Of a stretch of DNA of 64,000 nt, positions 33,481 to 43,500 are shown in pieces. The notes under the pieces were generated by a model. The model did not search any database and was not told where the DNA came from. It was given only the letters and a program-made list of their open reading frames with translations. Position 1 is the stretch's first letter; every line of letters starts with the position of its first letter. The stretch comes from Rhodobacteraceae bacterium Alg231-04 (GTDB taxonomy: Bacteria > Pseudomonadota > Alphaproteobacteria > Rhodobacterales > Rhodobacteraceae), in assembly GCA_900143635.1 (NCBI GenBank), contig FREY01000011.1, positions 3 to 64,002 on the forward strand, read 5' to 3'. Position numbers and translations under genes: made by a program.

Positions 33481-34355
33481 GCTGCGGCCGCTTTCGACTG
33501 ACCTGCGGCTGCTAGGACAAAATCGGCTGCCTTCTGGGCCTCGGACGCCGCACGAAAAATCGCCCGTTTGTCTTCTTTGAGCGCTTTCAACCAGCCTTCA
33601 ACGTAGGCGGCGCTTTGGTCGAATTCCGGCGCGACGCCAATCTGAGCACCAAGAAAACAAGCGCCAATTTCCGCCACCAGCTCTTCAAAGGCATAGGCCT
33701 CACGGTTTGCAAACTTCTTGATCCGCTCCAGCCGCTTTTCGCTGCCGGTCCAATGGATCACCTCATGGGCCAACGTCCCATAATAGCCTGCCGCATCGTG
33801 AAACGTGGCAATCGGCGGCATGTGGATGTGATCTTTGGCGGGGCTGTAATAGGCACGCGGATCATCACTGGTGAGAATCTCGGCCCCTGTCCGGCCGAAA
33901 AACGCCTCAAGCTCTGGATCTTCCGCCGTGCCCAGGTCGCGCGGGGCCTCGGGCCGGATGTAATACTCCTCCGGCAATCCCTCGATCTGATCCGCATTGA
34001 AAACGCGATAGGCGCGCACATAGGGCAGCTCTTCCTCGATGCCCAACTCGTTCTCTCGGGTGAAGGTCCCGTATTTGACCACGGTCGACGACGTTTCGCC
34101 TTTACGGACTTGGCCGCCCAGCTCCTGCGCCTGTTTGTAGGTCATCCAGCGGCTGGAAACATGGCCATGCTTGGCCGCCATGATCCAGAGCATCAGGATG
34201 TTAATCCCGCGATACTCCTCGCCGTTGTGCCGTGTCGGCAGGGCAATGCCGGACGCGCTTCCAGTCCACGGCTTGCGCCACGGCGGCGTGCCCGCCTCGA
34301 TCTCTGCAATAATGGTGTGGGTGACATGGGCATAAACATCAAACTTCGGTGCCAT
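33477..34355 (-). CDS. ardC: ArdC-like antirestriction protein
   Basis: 292 residues. The N-terminal ssDNA-binding ArdC domain contains FDVYAHVTHTIIAEIEAGTP, PWRKPW, RHNGEEYRGINILMLW and a SSRWMTYKQAQELGGQVRKG block. The C-terminal zincin-like metallopeptidase domain has HEVIHWTG near 197, with a further Glu in FEELVAEIGA. ArdC proteins protect incoming conjugative DNA from host restriction. It is read toward oriT in the probable leading region, behind leader copy B with GAGGAGG as ribosome-binding site. Confidence 0.9.
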   Translation of the reverse strand: MAPKFDVYAHVTHTIIAEIEAGTPPWRKPWTGSASGIALPTRHNGEEYRGINILMLWIMAAKHGHVSSRWMTYKQAQELGGQVRKGETSSTVVKYGTFTRENELGIEEELPYVRAYRVFNADQIEGLPEEYYIRPEAPRDLGTAEDPELEAFFGRTGAEILTSDDPRAYYSPAKDHIHMPPIATFHDAAGYYGTLAHEVIHWTGSEKRLERIKKFANREAYAFEELVAEIGACFLGAQIGVAPEFDQSAAYVEGWLKALKEDKRAIFRAASEAQKAADFVLAAAGQSKAAAA

Positions 34356-34680
34356 TTGTGGCCTCCTCGATCAAAGTGACGCGGGTGAGGCTTCGTGCCC
34401 CCTTCCGCCGATGGGCTGCGCCTCGGCCACCTGATCTGACCGAATACGCATGTATTCGGCGGAACAGAGTGGGAGAGGGCAAAGCCCGACCCACGGCCCT
34501 GAACGGGGCTGTCAATCGGCCACATTTGCGGAGAAAATGTCTGCGCCAAAATCAGACGCCAATTTGCGCCGCGAGGAATGGCTCGCCCGCGAGACAGGGG
34601 AAATTGATGGCTGATTTTGTGGATGGACTAAGGTTGACCGCCACGGTCAGGGATGTTGGGCGGACCAAACAAAATTGATG
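34356..34680 (-). promoter_or_regulatory. Structured leader, copy B
   Basis: Upstream region of ardC, the second copy of the module at 32851-33150. The exact 43-base block is at 34431-34473, its hairpin palindrome CCGAATACGCATGTATTCGG at 34440-34459 and CAGGGATGTTGGGCGGACCA at 34648-34667. The sequence between the blocks has diverged, so conservation is focused on these elements. 34681-34925 holds no gene; it has a short palindrome (34759-34778) and the promoter region of the BREX operon. Confidence 0.75.
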
Positions 34681-34925
34681 ATGTCTGGATCGGGGTGAGC
34701 GGGCCAACGGCCCGTTGAGCCTCGGTGCAGTCTATTGGGAGATGTTGCCCGCGCGCTTAAGCGCGGGTTCTTCTGAAACCATGCGATACTTCCCAGGCCG
34801 CGCGCGATACAAGGCCAAAGCAATCCCTCAACCCGCTGACAGAATTACAAGATATCGCAGACGGTCCGCTGAGTATATGGTTCTTAAATGTAGACCCATC
34901 CCCTAGGTTGAACTAGACTTAAGCT

Positions 34926-35798
34926 ATGACAAGCGAATCGAATAGTCTTTCACGATGGCAGCAGGATCGCCGTGCATTCATTGAGCACAGGGTCTTTTGG
35001 CGTGGACGTGTCGGCCTTGCGGATCTGATGGATGTTATGGGCCTCAGTCGGGCTCAAGCTTCGAAAGACCTCAATAGCTACATCAATGATCATCCCGAAC
35101 ACATCATCTACGATAAAACGGCCAAGACCTACGTTCTGGGCCCAAAGTTCGAAGAACACTACACTGCGCTTGATCCGTCAGAGTATCTTGATGATCTCCT
35201 GTCGATCTCACGGGGCGGTTCAGTCCCCGCTGCAGACTGGATTGTCTACCAACCGGACATTCTGGCAACCACTGTGCCTGGGCGCGGACTAAGCGCACTA
35301 ACACTTCGCAACGTCTTATTGGCCTGTGAACAGCGCAAAGAGCTGCAGATAAGCTATCAGTCCATGTCCTCCCCCGATCCAGAAAATCGCGTTATCATTC
35401 CTCATGCCCTCGCACATGACGGATTTCGTTGGCATGCGAGAGCGCTTTGCTCAAAAGACCAAGTTTTCAAAGACTTTGTTCTCGGACGCATACTGAAGAG
35501 CGCATTGGGGGAACAATCAGATGCCGACGCCGGTACCGATGAAGACTGGCACCAAACAATAACGCTCAAAATCGCACCGCACCCTGGCCTGTCTGAAAAC
35601 CAACGCAGGATTGTAGAGCTAGACTATGCAATGAATGACGGGGCGGCAGAACTTTCAGTGCGAAAGTGCCTATTGTTCTACAATCTAAAGCGGCTAGGCC
35701 TTGATGTTGATCCAAGTATCCGCGCCCCGCAGGATCAGCACATAGTTTTGATCAATGACGGAGAAGTCCGCGCTGCTCTCGAGAGGGGACGGCGATGA
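34926..35798 (+). CDS. brxR: BrxR/CapW-like WYL-domain regulator of BREX
   Basis: 290 residues. The N-terminal winged helix is about 10-75 (WRGRVGLADLMDVMGLSRAQ). The central WYL domain covers about 125-215, with LQISYQSMS, HALAHDGFRWHARAL and FVLGRILK. A C-terminal WCX-like extension follows. This is the plan of the BrxR/CapW repressors that precede BREX and other defence loci and sense phage infection or DNA ends. The stop overlaps brxA (ATGA), making it the first gene of the BREX operon, probably autoregulated. There is no obvious Shine-Dalgarno sequence. Confidence 0.9.
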   Translation: MTSESNSLSRWQQDRRAFIEHRVFWRGRVGLADLMDVMGLSRAQASKDLNSYINDHPEHIIYDKTAKTYVLGPKFEEHYTALDPSEYLDDLLSISRGGSVPAADWIVYQPDILATTVPGRGLSALTLRNVLLACEQRKELQISYQSMSSPDPENRVIIPHALAHDGFRWHARALCSKDQVFKDFVLGRILKSALGEQSDADAGTDEDWHQTITLKIAPHPGLSENQRRIVELDYAMNDGAAELSVRKCLLFYNLKRLGLDVDPSIRAPQDQHIVLINDGEVRAALERGRR

Positions 35799-36409
35799 GT
35801 GCTTTCGCGAGACAAGACTACAAGATGTCATTTAGCACCGGCGGGCTCTTCCTGAACGAAAGCCTGGAAGTCGCGCGCTTGCATAAAAACGGTGAAGCTT
35901 GGGAAGACACAATTCTCAGAGCCATGGAGGAAGGCACAACCAGCCTACCGAAATCAGCATCGAACCGTCGATCGTTGCGCGAAATTTCTAATCGCCTGCT
36001 TACTCTTACGGATGAGGAACGCGCTTACCTTGTGGAAGAGGCGGACCGCTCCGAACAGCAGGCGATGTTGTGGATCGCCACATGCCGCGCATATCGGTTC
36101 ATTCGTGAATTTGCGGTGGAAGTGGTGAGAGAGCGATACCTATCTTACCAACTCGATCTACCGCTCGAAAGCTTTGACATTCTTTTTGAGGCAAAAGCTG
36201 AATGGGATGAAGGACTGGCCGGATTAAGTCGGTCGACCCGCCTGAAACTTCGTCAAATCATGTTTCGCATGATGCGTGAAGCCGGGATCATTTCAGAAGA
36301 TGATCGCATTCAAACCGCGATTATTTCCACACGTTTCAAACACATGATTGAAGACCACAACCCCGGCGAGCTGGCCATTTTCCCCAGCGTTCCGGTCGAG
36401 GGAGCTTAA
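35795..36409 (+). CDS. brxA: BrxA (DUF1819)
   Basis: 204 residues. A helical DNA-binding-like protein of BREX. It shows the family-typical start YKMSFSTGGLFLNESLEVAR, the middle RAYRFIREFAVEVVRERYLS and the FRMMREAGIIS wing region. It overlaps the regulator by 4 bases and ends one base before brxB. Needed for BREX in some systems; the exact role is unclear. Confidence 0.92.
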   Translation: MSAFARQDYKMSFSTGGLFLNESLEVARLHKNGEAWEDTILRAMEEGTTSLPKSASNRRSLREISNRLLTLTDEERAYLVEEADRSEQQAMLWIATCRAYRFIREFAVEVVRERYLSYQLDLPLESFDILFEAKAEWDEGLAGLSRSTRLKLRQIMFRMMREAGIISEDDRIQTAIISTRFKHMIEDHNPGELAIFPSVPVEGA

Positions 36410-36410
36410 A

Positions 36411-37013
36411 TTGAAACGAGAACTAAACCGGAAAGAGCGGGCCGAGCATCTATACCGCGTGATCACCAGCGAACGTTTCCTGACCAAACAAGGCCTAGGG
36501 AATGAAGTGCCATTTTTTATCTACCCCTTTCCTGCCGAGGAAGGGCTCACCATGGTTGAGGATCGCGAAGATCTTGTGGCCCGAATTCAGCACTCTGGCA
36601 CTCAAGTGTTGGACCTGAACCTTTACGATCTCGCGCTCGACATACTTTCAGAGCGCGGGATCTTAGAGCAGGTTCTCGAAATTGAGGCCGACAGTAGCAA
36701 GGGTGAGATCAAGGAGCTTCTCCAAGGCGTCTTGGACCCACAGGCCCACCTGATCCCGCGTATTGGCCAGGCGATCCAAGCAATCCCGCATGACGTCATT
36801 TTCTTGTCAGGCGTCGGTGAGGTATACCCTTACATCCGCTCTCACAACGTGCTGAACAACCTACAAAGCACTGCGAAAGAAGCACCAACCGTTCTCTTCT
36901 TCCCTGGAAGCTACACCCATGCTTTGGCGACTGGCGCGTCATTGGATCTCTTTGGTCAGCTTCATGACGACAAGTATTACCGCGCCTTCAACATTCTGAA
37001 TTACGAGGTCTAA
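36411..37013 (+). CDS. brxB: BrxB (DUF1788)
   Basis: 200 residues from a TTG start at 36411, chosen because it follows the brxA stop by one base, with GGGAG just upstream. The DUF1788 pattern is present: VPFFIYPFPAEE, LDLNLYDLALDIL, VIFLSGVGEVYPYIRSHNVL and the C-terminal TVLFFPGSYT. No catalytic residues are known. It is a core BREX component of type I systems, 4 bp upstream of brxC. Confidence 0.92.
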   Translation: MKRELNRKERAEHLYRVITSERFLTKQGLGNEVPFFIYPFPAEEGLTMVEDREDLVARIQHSGTQVLDLNLYDLALDILSERGILEQVLEIEADSSKGEIKELLQGVLDPQAHLIPRIGQAIQAIPHDVIFLSGVGEVYPYIRSHNVLNNLQSTAKEAPTVLFFPGSYTHALATGASLDLFGQLHDDKYYRAFNILNYEV

Positions 37014-37017
37014 GCCC

Positions 37018-40000
37018 ATGGCCCAGCTGCTAAAAGACATTTTTGAGAAACCCGTTGATCGCGCCATTGACGGCGTCATCAAGGCCGACGACGAGGCAAG
37101 CCTCCGCATCGAGCTCGACGAGTACGTCATCACAGGAGAGATCGGCCAACGGCTGGAGCAGTTCCTCGAAGCCTACAACAACTATGACACTTCAAATGGC
37201 GTCTGGATCTCTGGCTTCTTTGGCTCTGGTAAGTCGCACTTGCTGAAGATGCTGGCTCTACTGCTCGAAAATCGTGAGGTCGACGGCAAAACTGCTCACG
37301 AGATCTTCGCTGAAAAGCTCAAAGGCGAGCCAATGCTGGCAGGCGCACTCAACAAGGCCGTTTCCATCCCGTCGAAATCGATCTTGTTCAATATCGACCA
37401 GAAGGCAGATGTGATCTCGAAAACGGATGTAGATGCGCTTCTATCTGTCTTCCAAAAGGTCTTTGACGAAGCCTGCGGGTTCTATGGCAAACAGCCTCAT
37501 ATCGCGCAATTCGAACGCGACTTGCAGGGGCGTGGGCAATTCGAGGCATTCAAAGAAGCTTTTCGAAGCGCTGCCGGTAAAAACTGGGAACGCGGTCGAG
37601 AACAGGCGCTGCTCGAAGCCAAGAATATTGCGACAGCGTTTGCAGAAGCAACCGGTGGTGATCCTTCAGATGCAAAAGACATCCTGAGCCAATACCGGAA
37701 GGACACACGTGTCTCGATTGAGGACTTCGCTGGCACAGTCAAAGCTTGGATCGATGACCAGCCCAAGGGTTTCCGGCTCAACTTCTTCGTTGACGAAGTC
37801 GGCCAATATATTGCGGACAATGTAAAGCTCATGACCAACCTGCAAACCATCGCAGAGAGCCTTAACACCAAATGCAAAGGGCAGGCTTGGATCATAGTAA
37901 CTGCGCAGCAAGACATGGCGTCGGTTATCGGCGACATGACGCAACAGCAAGAGAATGACTTCTCCAAAATTCAGGCCCGCTTCAGCAACCGTATGCCGCT
38001 GAACTCGGCCGATGTCGCTGAAGTGATCCAGCGCCGCCTCCTCGCCAAGACGTCGGAAGGGCAAGTGACGCTTGGCAACCTTCATGACCGCGAAGAAAAC
38101 AACCTCAAGACCCTGTTCGATTTTGCTGACGGCTCGATGAAGCTTAAAAACTACCGGGATCGCGAACACTTCATCTCAAGCTATCCTTTCCCCCCCTATC
38201 AGTATGACCTCTTTCAAATGGCGATCACGTCTTTGTCGGAGCACAACGCATTTGAAGGCAAACACAGCTCGGTCGGCGAGCGGTCGATGTTGGGCGTTTT
38301 CCAAGAGGTCTCGAAGAAGCTGAAAGACAAAGAAGTCGGAGGGTTGGCCACTTTCGATCTTATGTTCGAAGGGATCCGCACCGCGCTGAAATCTTCGGTT
38401 CAGCAGAGTATTCAGATTGCCGAAAAAAACCTGGACGATCCGTTCGCCGTTCGGGTCTTGAAATCCTTGTTTCTCGTCAAATACGTCAAAGGCTTCAAAC
38501 CGTCGGTTCGAAACATCGGAATTCTGCTCCTGTCAGAGTTTGAGGCGGACCAGACGAGCCAACGCCGCAAGATCGAGGAAGCATTGAGCCGTCTGGAAAG
38601 GGAAACCTATATCCAGCGGAACGGTGAGGTCTATGAGTTCCTCACCAATGAGGAAAAGGATGTCGAAGCGGAAATCAAAGCCCTCGACATAGACCCTTCT
38701 GAGCTCTCGAAAGAACTCGAAACCCTCGCATTCGATACCATTCTGCGTCATCGCAAGATCAAGCATCTCGCAACCAACAGCGAATATTCCTTTACCCGGA
38801 AGCTTGATGATCACGCGGTTGGTCGCGAGTACGAACTGGCAATCAATCTCGTTTCGCCCCTCAGCGACGAGGTTGAAAGCCCCGATGGCATTCGAATGAA
38901 AACTATGTCTCGGGAAGAGCTCGCGGTTGCCATGAAACCAGATGCCAACTTCGTCCGCGACCTGATCCTGTTTAAGCAAACGGACAAGTTCATCCGTCAG
39001 TCCCGCAGCGGTTCTCCGCAGCCGGGCCGCGACCGTATCGTCGCAGAAAAAGGAGAACAAAACGGCCGCCGCGCAAAGGACCTTGAAATGCGGCTTCGCA
39101 AGTTGATGGGAAGCGCCCGACTTTTCGTCAGGGGTGACGAATTGGAGATCGGTGGAGAGGATGCTCAAGAGCGCATTAGCAAGGCGTTCCAGTCCCTGGT
39201 CGACAAAGTCTACACCAATCTCCCGATGCTGCGCGGCGTCAGCTATACCGAGGCCGATATCAACAAAGCGGTACAGTCGGAAAGCGGGCTCTTCGGTTCT
39301 GACGGCACAGGTATCAACGAAGCCGAACAAGACGTCCTCAGCTTCATCAATGCGCAGGCACGCAACGGGGTGAAGGTCTCCGTCAAATATCTGGCTGATC
39401 GGTTCACATCCAAACCCTACGGCTGGCCAGTAACCGCAGTCCTTTGCCTTGCAGGCAGCTTGGTCGCCAAAGGAAAAATCGAAGCGCGCGTCGACAGTGC
39501 CATCAAGGAAGGGCTGGATCTCGCCAAGGCGTTGAACAACAGTCACGCGCTAACGAACATATTGCTGACCCCTCAGACGGAATTCTCCGCTGCAGAAATT
39601 CGGCGGGCGAAAGAACTATATCAGGAACTCTTTGCGCATCCCTCATCAGGAACAGATGCGCGCAGTTTGGGCGCAGAGTGGGCTACAAGCATTGATGCAC
39701 TTGAAGCCGAGGTAGACCGGTATGTTCGCCAGTCGCACAGCTACCCTTTCCTAACCGCGCTCGAGCCGTTCCATGAACTGCTGCGGGGCATGAAGGGCAA
39801 ACCGGCGAACTGGTATATTTCCGACGCACCCAAGCGCGAGGATGACCTTCTGAACGCGAAAGAGGATATCCTGGATAAGGTGAAATCCTTCATGGGGGGT
39901 GCACAAAAAGGTATCTACGACGACGCCCGCGATATGCTCGACAGCCAATCTGCCAACATCGACTATGTCGATCCTGATGCTGGGGCGAAGCTGCGCGCCG

Positions 40001-40536
40001 CATTGGAGGATCCGGGCTGCTTTAAGGGGTCATCGATCCAGAACCTCAAATCCGACCTGTTTGACCTGAAAAACAAGGTTGAACTCAAGGTTCTTGAGGA
40101 ACGCAAATCCGTCATCGCAGAGGTGGAAGACGTCTCTGCTAAGATCGCGCAGATGCCGGACTTCCAGGCGCTCGACACGGACAAACAAGCCCGCATCACC
40201 GCGCGCATCGAGAGCCACAAGGCAGGCCTCGACACGGTCACGCTGATCCCTGTGCTGCGCGACCGGGCCAATGGCGCGCGCACCAACCTGCTGTCGGACG
40301 TCGTCACCGAACTCGACCGCCTCGCGCGACCGACACCTGCGCCCGAGCCACAGCCCGGCATGTCGGACCGGCCTGCGCCCGCGCCGCAGCCTCCCACTAC
40401 AGTCCTCGCCTCGCAGCTGAAGGTCACAGCCCCCAAGACGCTGCTGACCGATGAAGCGGACGTCGACCAATACCTTGAAGAAATGAAAAAGACCCTGCTG
40501 GCCGAAATTCGCGCGGGTAAGAAAGTTATTGTGTAA
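37018..40536 (+). CDS. brxC: BrxC ATPase
   Basis: 1172 residues, DUF499-type P-loop ATPase. It starts MAQLLKDIFEKPVDRAIDGV; Walker A GFFGSGKSHLLKML is near 65-78; KLNFFVDEVGQYI-like Walker B near 255-265 reads LNFFVDEVGQYIAD. The C-terminal third includes a Pro-rich linker (PTPAPEPQPGMSDRPAPAPQ) and then the tail. The stop overlaps the pglX start by one base (TAATG). Essential in studied BREX systems. Confidence 0.95.
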   Translation: MAQLLKDIFEKPVDRAIDGVIKADDEASLRIELDEYVITGEIGQRLEQFLEAYNNYDTSNGVWISGFFGSGKSHLLKMLALLLENREVDGKTAHEIFAEKLKGEPMLAGALNKAVSIPSKSILFNIDQKADVISKTDVDALLSVFQKVFDEACGFYGKQPHIAQFERDLQGRGQFEAFKEAFRSAAGKNWERGREQALLEAKNIATAFAEATGGDPSDAKDILSQYRKDTRVSIEDFAGTVKAWIDDQPKGFRLNFFVDEVGQYIADNVKLMTNLQTIAESLNTKCKGQAWIIVTAQQDMASVIGDMTQQQENDFSKIQARFSNRMPLNSADVAEVIQRRLLAKTSEGQVTLGNLHDREENNLKTLFDFADGSMKLKNYRDREHFISSYPFPPYQYDLFQMAITSLSEHNAFEGKHSSVGERSMLGVFQEVSKKLKDKEVGGLATFDLMFEGIRTALKSSVQQSIQIAEKNLDDPFAVRVLKSLFLVKYVKGFKPSVRNIGILLLSEFEADQTSQRRKIEEALSRLERETYIQRNGEVYEFLTNEEKDVEAEIKALDIDPSELSKELETLAFDTILRHRKIKHLATNSEYSFTRKLDDHAVGREYELAINLVSPLSDEVESPDGIRMKTMSREELAVAMKPDANFVRDLILFKQTDKFIRQSRSGSPQPGRDRIVAEKGEQNGRRAKDLEMRLRKLMGSARLFVRGDELEIGGEDAQERISKAFQSLVDKVYTNLPMLRGVSYTEADINKAVQSESGLFGSDGTGINEAEQDVLSFINAQARNGVKVSVKYLADRFTSKPYGWPVTAVLCLAGSLVAKGKIEARVDSAIKEGLDLAKALNNSHALTNILLTPQTEFSAAEIRRAKELYQELFAHPSSGTDARSLGAEWATSIDALEAEVDRYVRQSHSYPFLTALEPFHELLRGMKGKPANWYISDAPKREDDLLNAKEDILDKVKSFMGGAQKGIYDDARDMLDSQSANIDYVDPDAGAKLRAALEDPGCFKGSSIQNLKSDLFDLKNKVELKVLEERKSVIAEVEDVSAKIAQMPDFQALDTDKQARITARIESHKAGLDTVTLIPVLRDRANGARTNLLSDVVTELDRLARPTPAPEPQPGMSDRPAPAPQPPTTVLASQLKVTAPKTLLTDEADVDQYLEEMKKTLLAEIRAGKKVIV

Positions 40537-43500
40537 TGGATACCAACGCGCTCAAGAAATTTGCCCAAGCCGCCCGCAACCTGTTGATCGATCAGGTCGC
40601 TTCCAAGCTCGACGTTGTGCTGGCTGAGGGCAGCGCCGCGCGGCGTGAGGCCCCGAAGGCGGTCAAAGACCTCGAAAACGCCATTGCCAAAGCAGACAAG
40701 CGTCAGGTCATCGAACAGGTCGCCTACACCTGGTTCAACCGCTTCACCGCCCTGCGCTTCATGGATGCGAACGGCTACACGCAGGTTCGCACAGTCTCCC
40801 CGGCCGACGGGGCCACGCGGCCTGAACTGTTGTCAGAAGCGATGGCGGGCAACCTGCCGGACGGTGCCCCCACGACCATCCAGTCCCTCCTCGACGGGCG
40901 CACGCCGTCTCATGACCCACAGGCCGAGGCCTATCGCCTCCTGCTCGTCCATACCTGCAACCAATGGCACGGCCCCATGCCGTTCCTGTTCGAGGAAATC
41001 GACGACTACACCGAACTGCTGATGCCCGAGGATCTGCTGTCACAGACCTCCATCCTCGCCGAACTTCGCAAGGTGATGACCGAGGACGCCTGTCAGGATG
41101 TCGAGATCATCGGCTGGCTCTACCAGTTCTACATCTCGGAGAAGAAGGATCAGGTCTTCGCGGGCCTCAAGAAGAACCAGAAGATCACAGCCGAGAACAT
41201 CCCCGCCGCGACGCAGCTTTTTACCCCGCATTGGATCGTGCGCTATCTGGTGGAGAACTCGCTCGGAAGGCTGTGGCTGCTCAATCGCCCGCAGTCGAAA
41301 CTGGCCGAGCGGATGGACTACTACATCGCGCCGGAAGAGCCCGAGACGGATTTCCTGAAGATCGGCAAGCCCGAGGAGATCAGGGTCTGCGATCCGGCCT
41401 GCGGGTCAGGGCACATGCTGACCTATGCCTTTGACCTGCTCTACGCCATCTACGAGGAAGAGGGATATGACGCGACCGAGATCCCCGCGCTGATCCTGAC
41501 GCACAACCTGACGGGGGTGGAGATCGACGACCGAGCGGGCGCGCTGGGTGCCTTTGCGCTGGCGATGAAGGCGGCGGCGCGGCTGGGGCGTCGGCGGTTT
41601 CTGCGGATGGAGGCAAAGCCCGACATCTGCGTCTTGCAGAACGTGAGCTTTACAGAGACCGAGATGCAGGACGTGGCCGCCGTCGTGGGCAAGGATCTGT
41701 TCACCGATGAGCTGCGCGAGACATGTGCGCAGTTCGAGCAGGCCAAGAACTTCGGCTCGCTGATCGTGCCGAAACTGCGTGACCCGGCAGAGACGTTGCG
41801 GGTGGTCGAGGCGCGGGATTTTGGCGGCGACCTGCTGTTGAAGGAGGTGCAGGAGCGCGTTTTGGCCGTGCTGCGCATGGCCGAGGCGCTGTCGCCGAAG
41901 TACCACGTGGTGGTGGCCAACCCGCCTTATATGGGCGCGCGCAACATGAACCCTCAACTAAAAAAATGGACCGACAAAAACTATCCAGACAGCAGAACGG
42001 ACCTTTTTGCTCTTTTCATGGAACGTTCTTTGGCTGCCTGCGCCAAGAACGGGTACATGGCCATGATCAATATGCAGTCATGGATGTTCCTTTCTTCATT
42101 CGAAAAGTTGAGGGCAGCCCTTCTCTCAAAGGGGACCATTCTTACGATGGCCCATCTGGGCGAGCGTGCTTTTGACACAATCGGTGGAGCTGTGGTGTCT
42201 ACCACGGCTTTCGTTTGCCGAAACACAAGCATGAAGAGCTATGCTGGCGCGTTCATTCGCGCAATCTCGGGCCGAAATGAATCGGAGAAACAGGAAATAC
42301 TGTTGGCTGCTGCAGGGGGATCCCCTGATAGTCTTTTCCGTATTTCTCAAAGCGAGTTGGTTGGGGTTCCCGGAACCCCAATTGCCTATTGGCTTAGCGA
42401 GAGTGTCCGCGAAGCGTTTGGCAATTTCGATCCTCTCCGTTCAATTAGTGTTCCGCGCCAAGGAAATACTACTACTGACAACGAGCGGTTTGTCCGATTT
42501 TGGCCTGAAGTCTCTAAACCTTCGCTTGGTACAGATTTCGCAAGTGCCGAGGACTTCAACGCCGAACGAAAGAAATGGGCGCCGTACAACAAAGGCGGGG
42601 GTTCCCGCCGCTGGTACGGGCAAAATGATTCAGTGGTTAATTGGGAACAGAACGGACGTGAAATTAAGGCTATCCCACACTCTGTGATCGCTAATGAAAA
42701 AAGCTATTTTTCTCCTGGCCTCACATGGTCGACGATTTCCACGAATGACATTGGATTTCGCCACTTCGGGCATGGCTTCCTATTCGATAATAAAGGCGCA
42801 TGCATATTCGTCTCAGACGCCATGCAGCAATACCTTGCGAGCCTTCTGAATACGAAAGTGTTCGTTAGCATTTTGTATCAGATAAATCCGACCGTTTCCC
42901 TACAGCCCGGCGATGTTGCCAAATTTCCGGTAATCCCAATGGAGGCTGTAGACTCATCGTCCGCCCGATCCAACGCGACAGGCTGCATCAATCTGGCGAA
43001 ATCCGACTGGGACGCCTACGAAACCTCCTGGGACTTCACGACGCTCCCGCTGCTCTCGCCCGAGCATCGCGGCAGGACGCTGGAGGACAGCTACGCCACG
43101 CTCCGCACCCATTGGCAATCCATGACGGACGAGATGCAGCGGCTGGAGGAAGAGAACAACCGCATCTTCATCGACGCCTATGGTCTGCAGGACGAGCTGA
43201 CCCCCGAGGTGTCGCTGAACGAGATCACCCTCACCTGCAACCCCGCCTATCGCTATGGCGTGAAGGGCAGCGAGGAAGACCGTGAAACCCGCCTGCGCGC
43301 CGACACCATGGCCGAGTTCCTCAGCTATGCCGTGGGCTGCATGTTCGGCCGATACAGCCTCGACGCGCCGTGCCTGATCCTCGCCAATCAGGGCGAGCGG
43401 CTGGAGGATTACCTCGCCCGCATCCCCGAGCCGAGTTTCATGCCGGACGAAGACAACGTCATCCCCGTGCTTGACGAAAACTGGTTCCCCGACGACATCA

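Noticed and set aside
34759-34778. Terminator upstream of the BREX operon
   Set aside because: The palindrome CCCGCGCGCTTAAGCGCGGG has almost no loop and is followed by TTCTTCT, not a clear U-tract. It is recorded only as a palindrome.
38533-39546. 337-codon minus-strand open frame
   Set aside because: Antisense to brxC inside a tight operon; composition explained by the sense gene.
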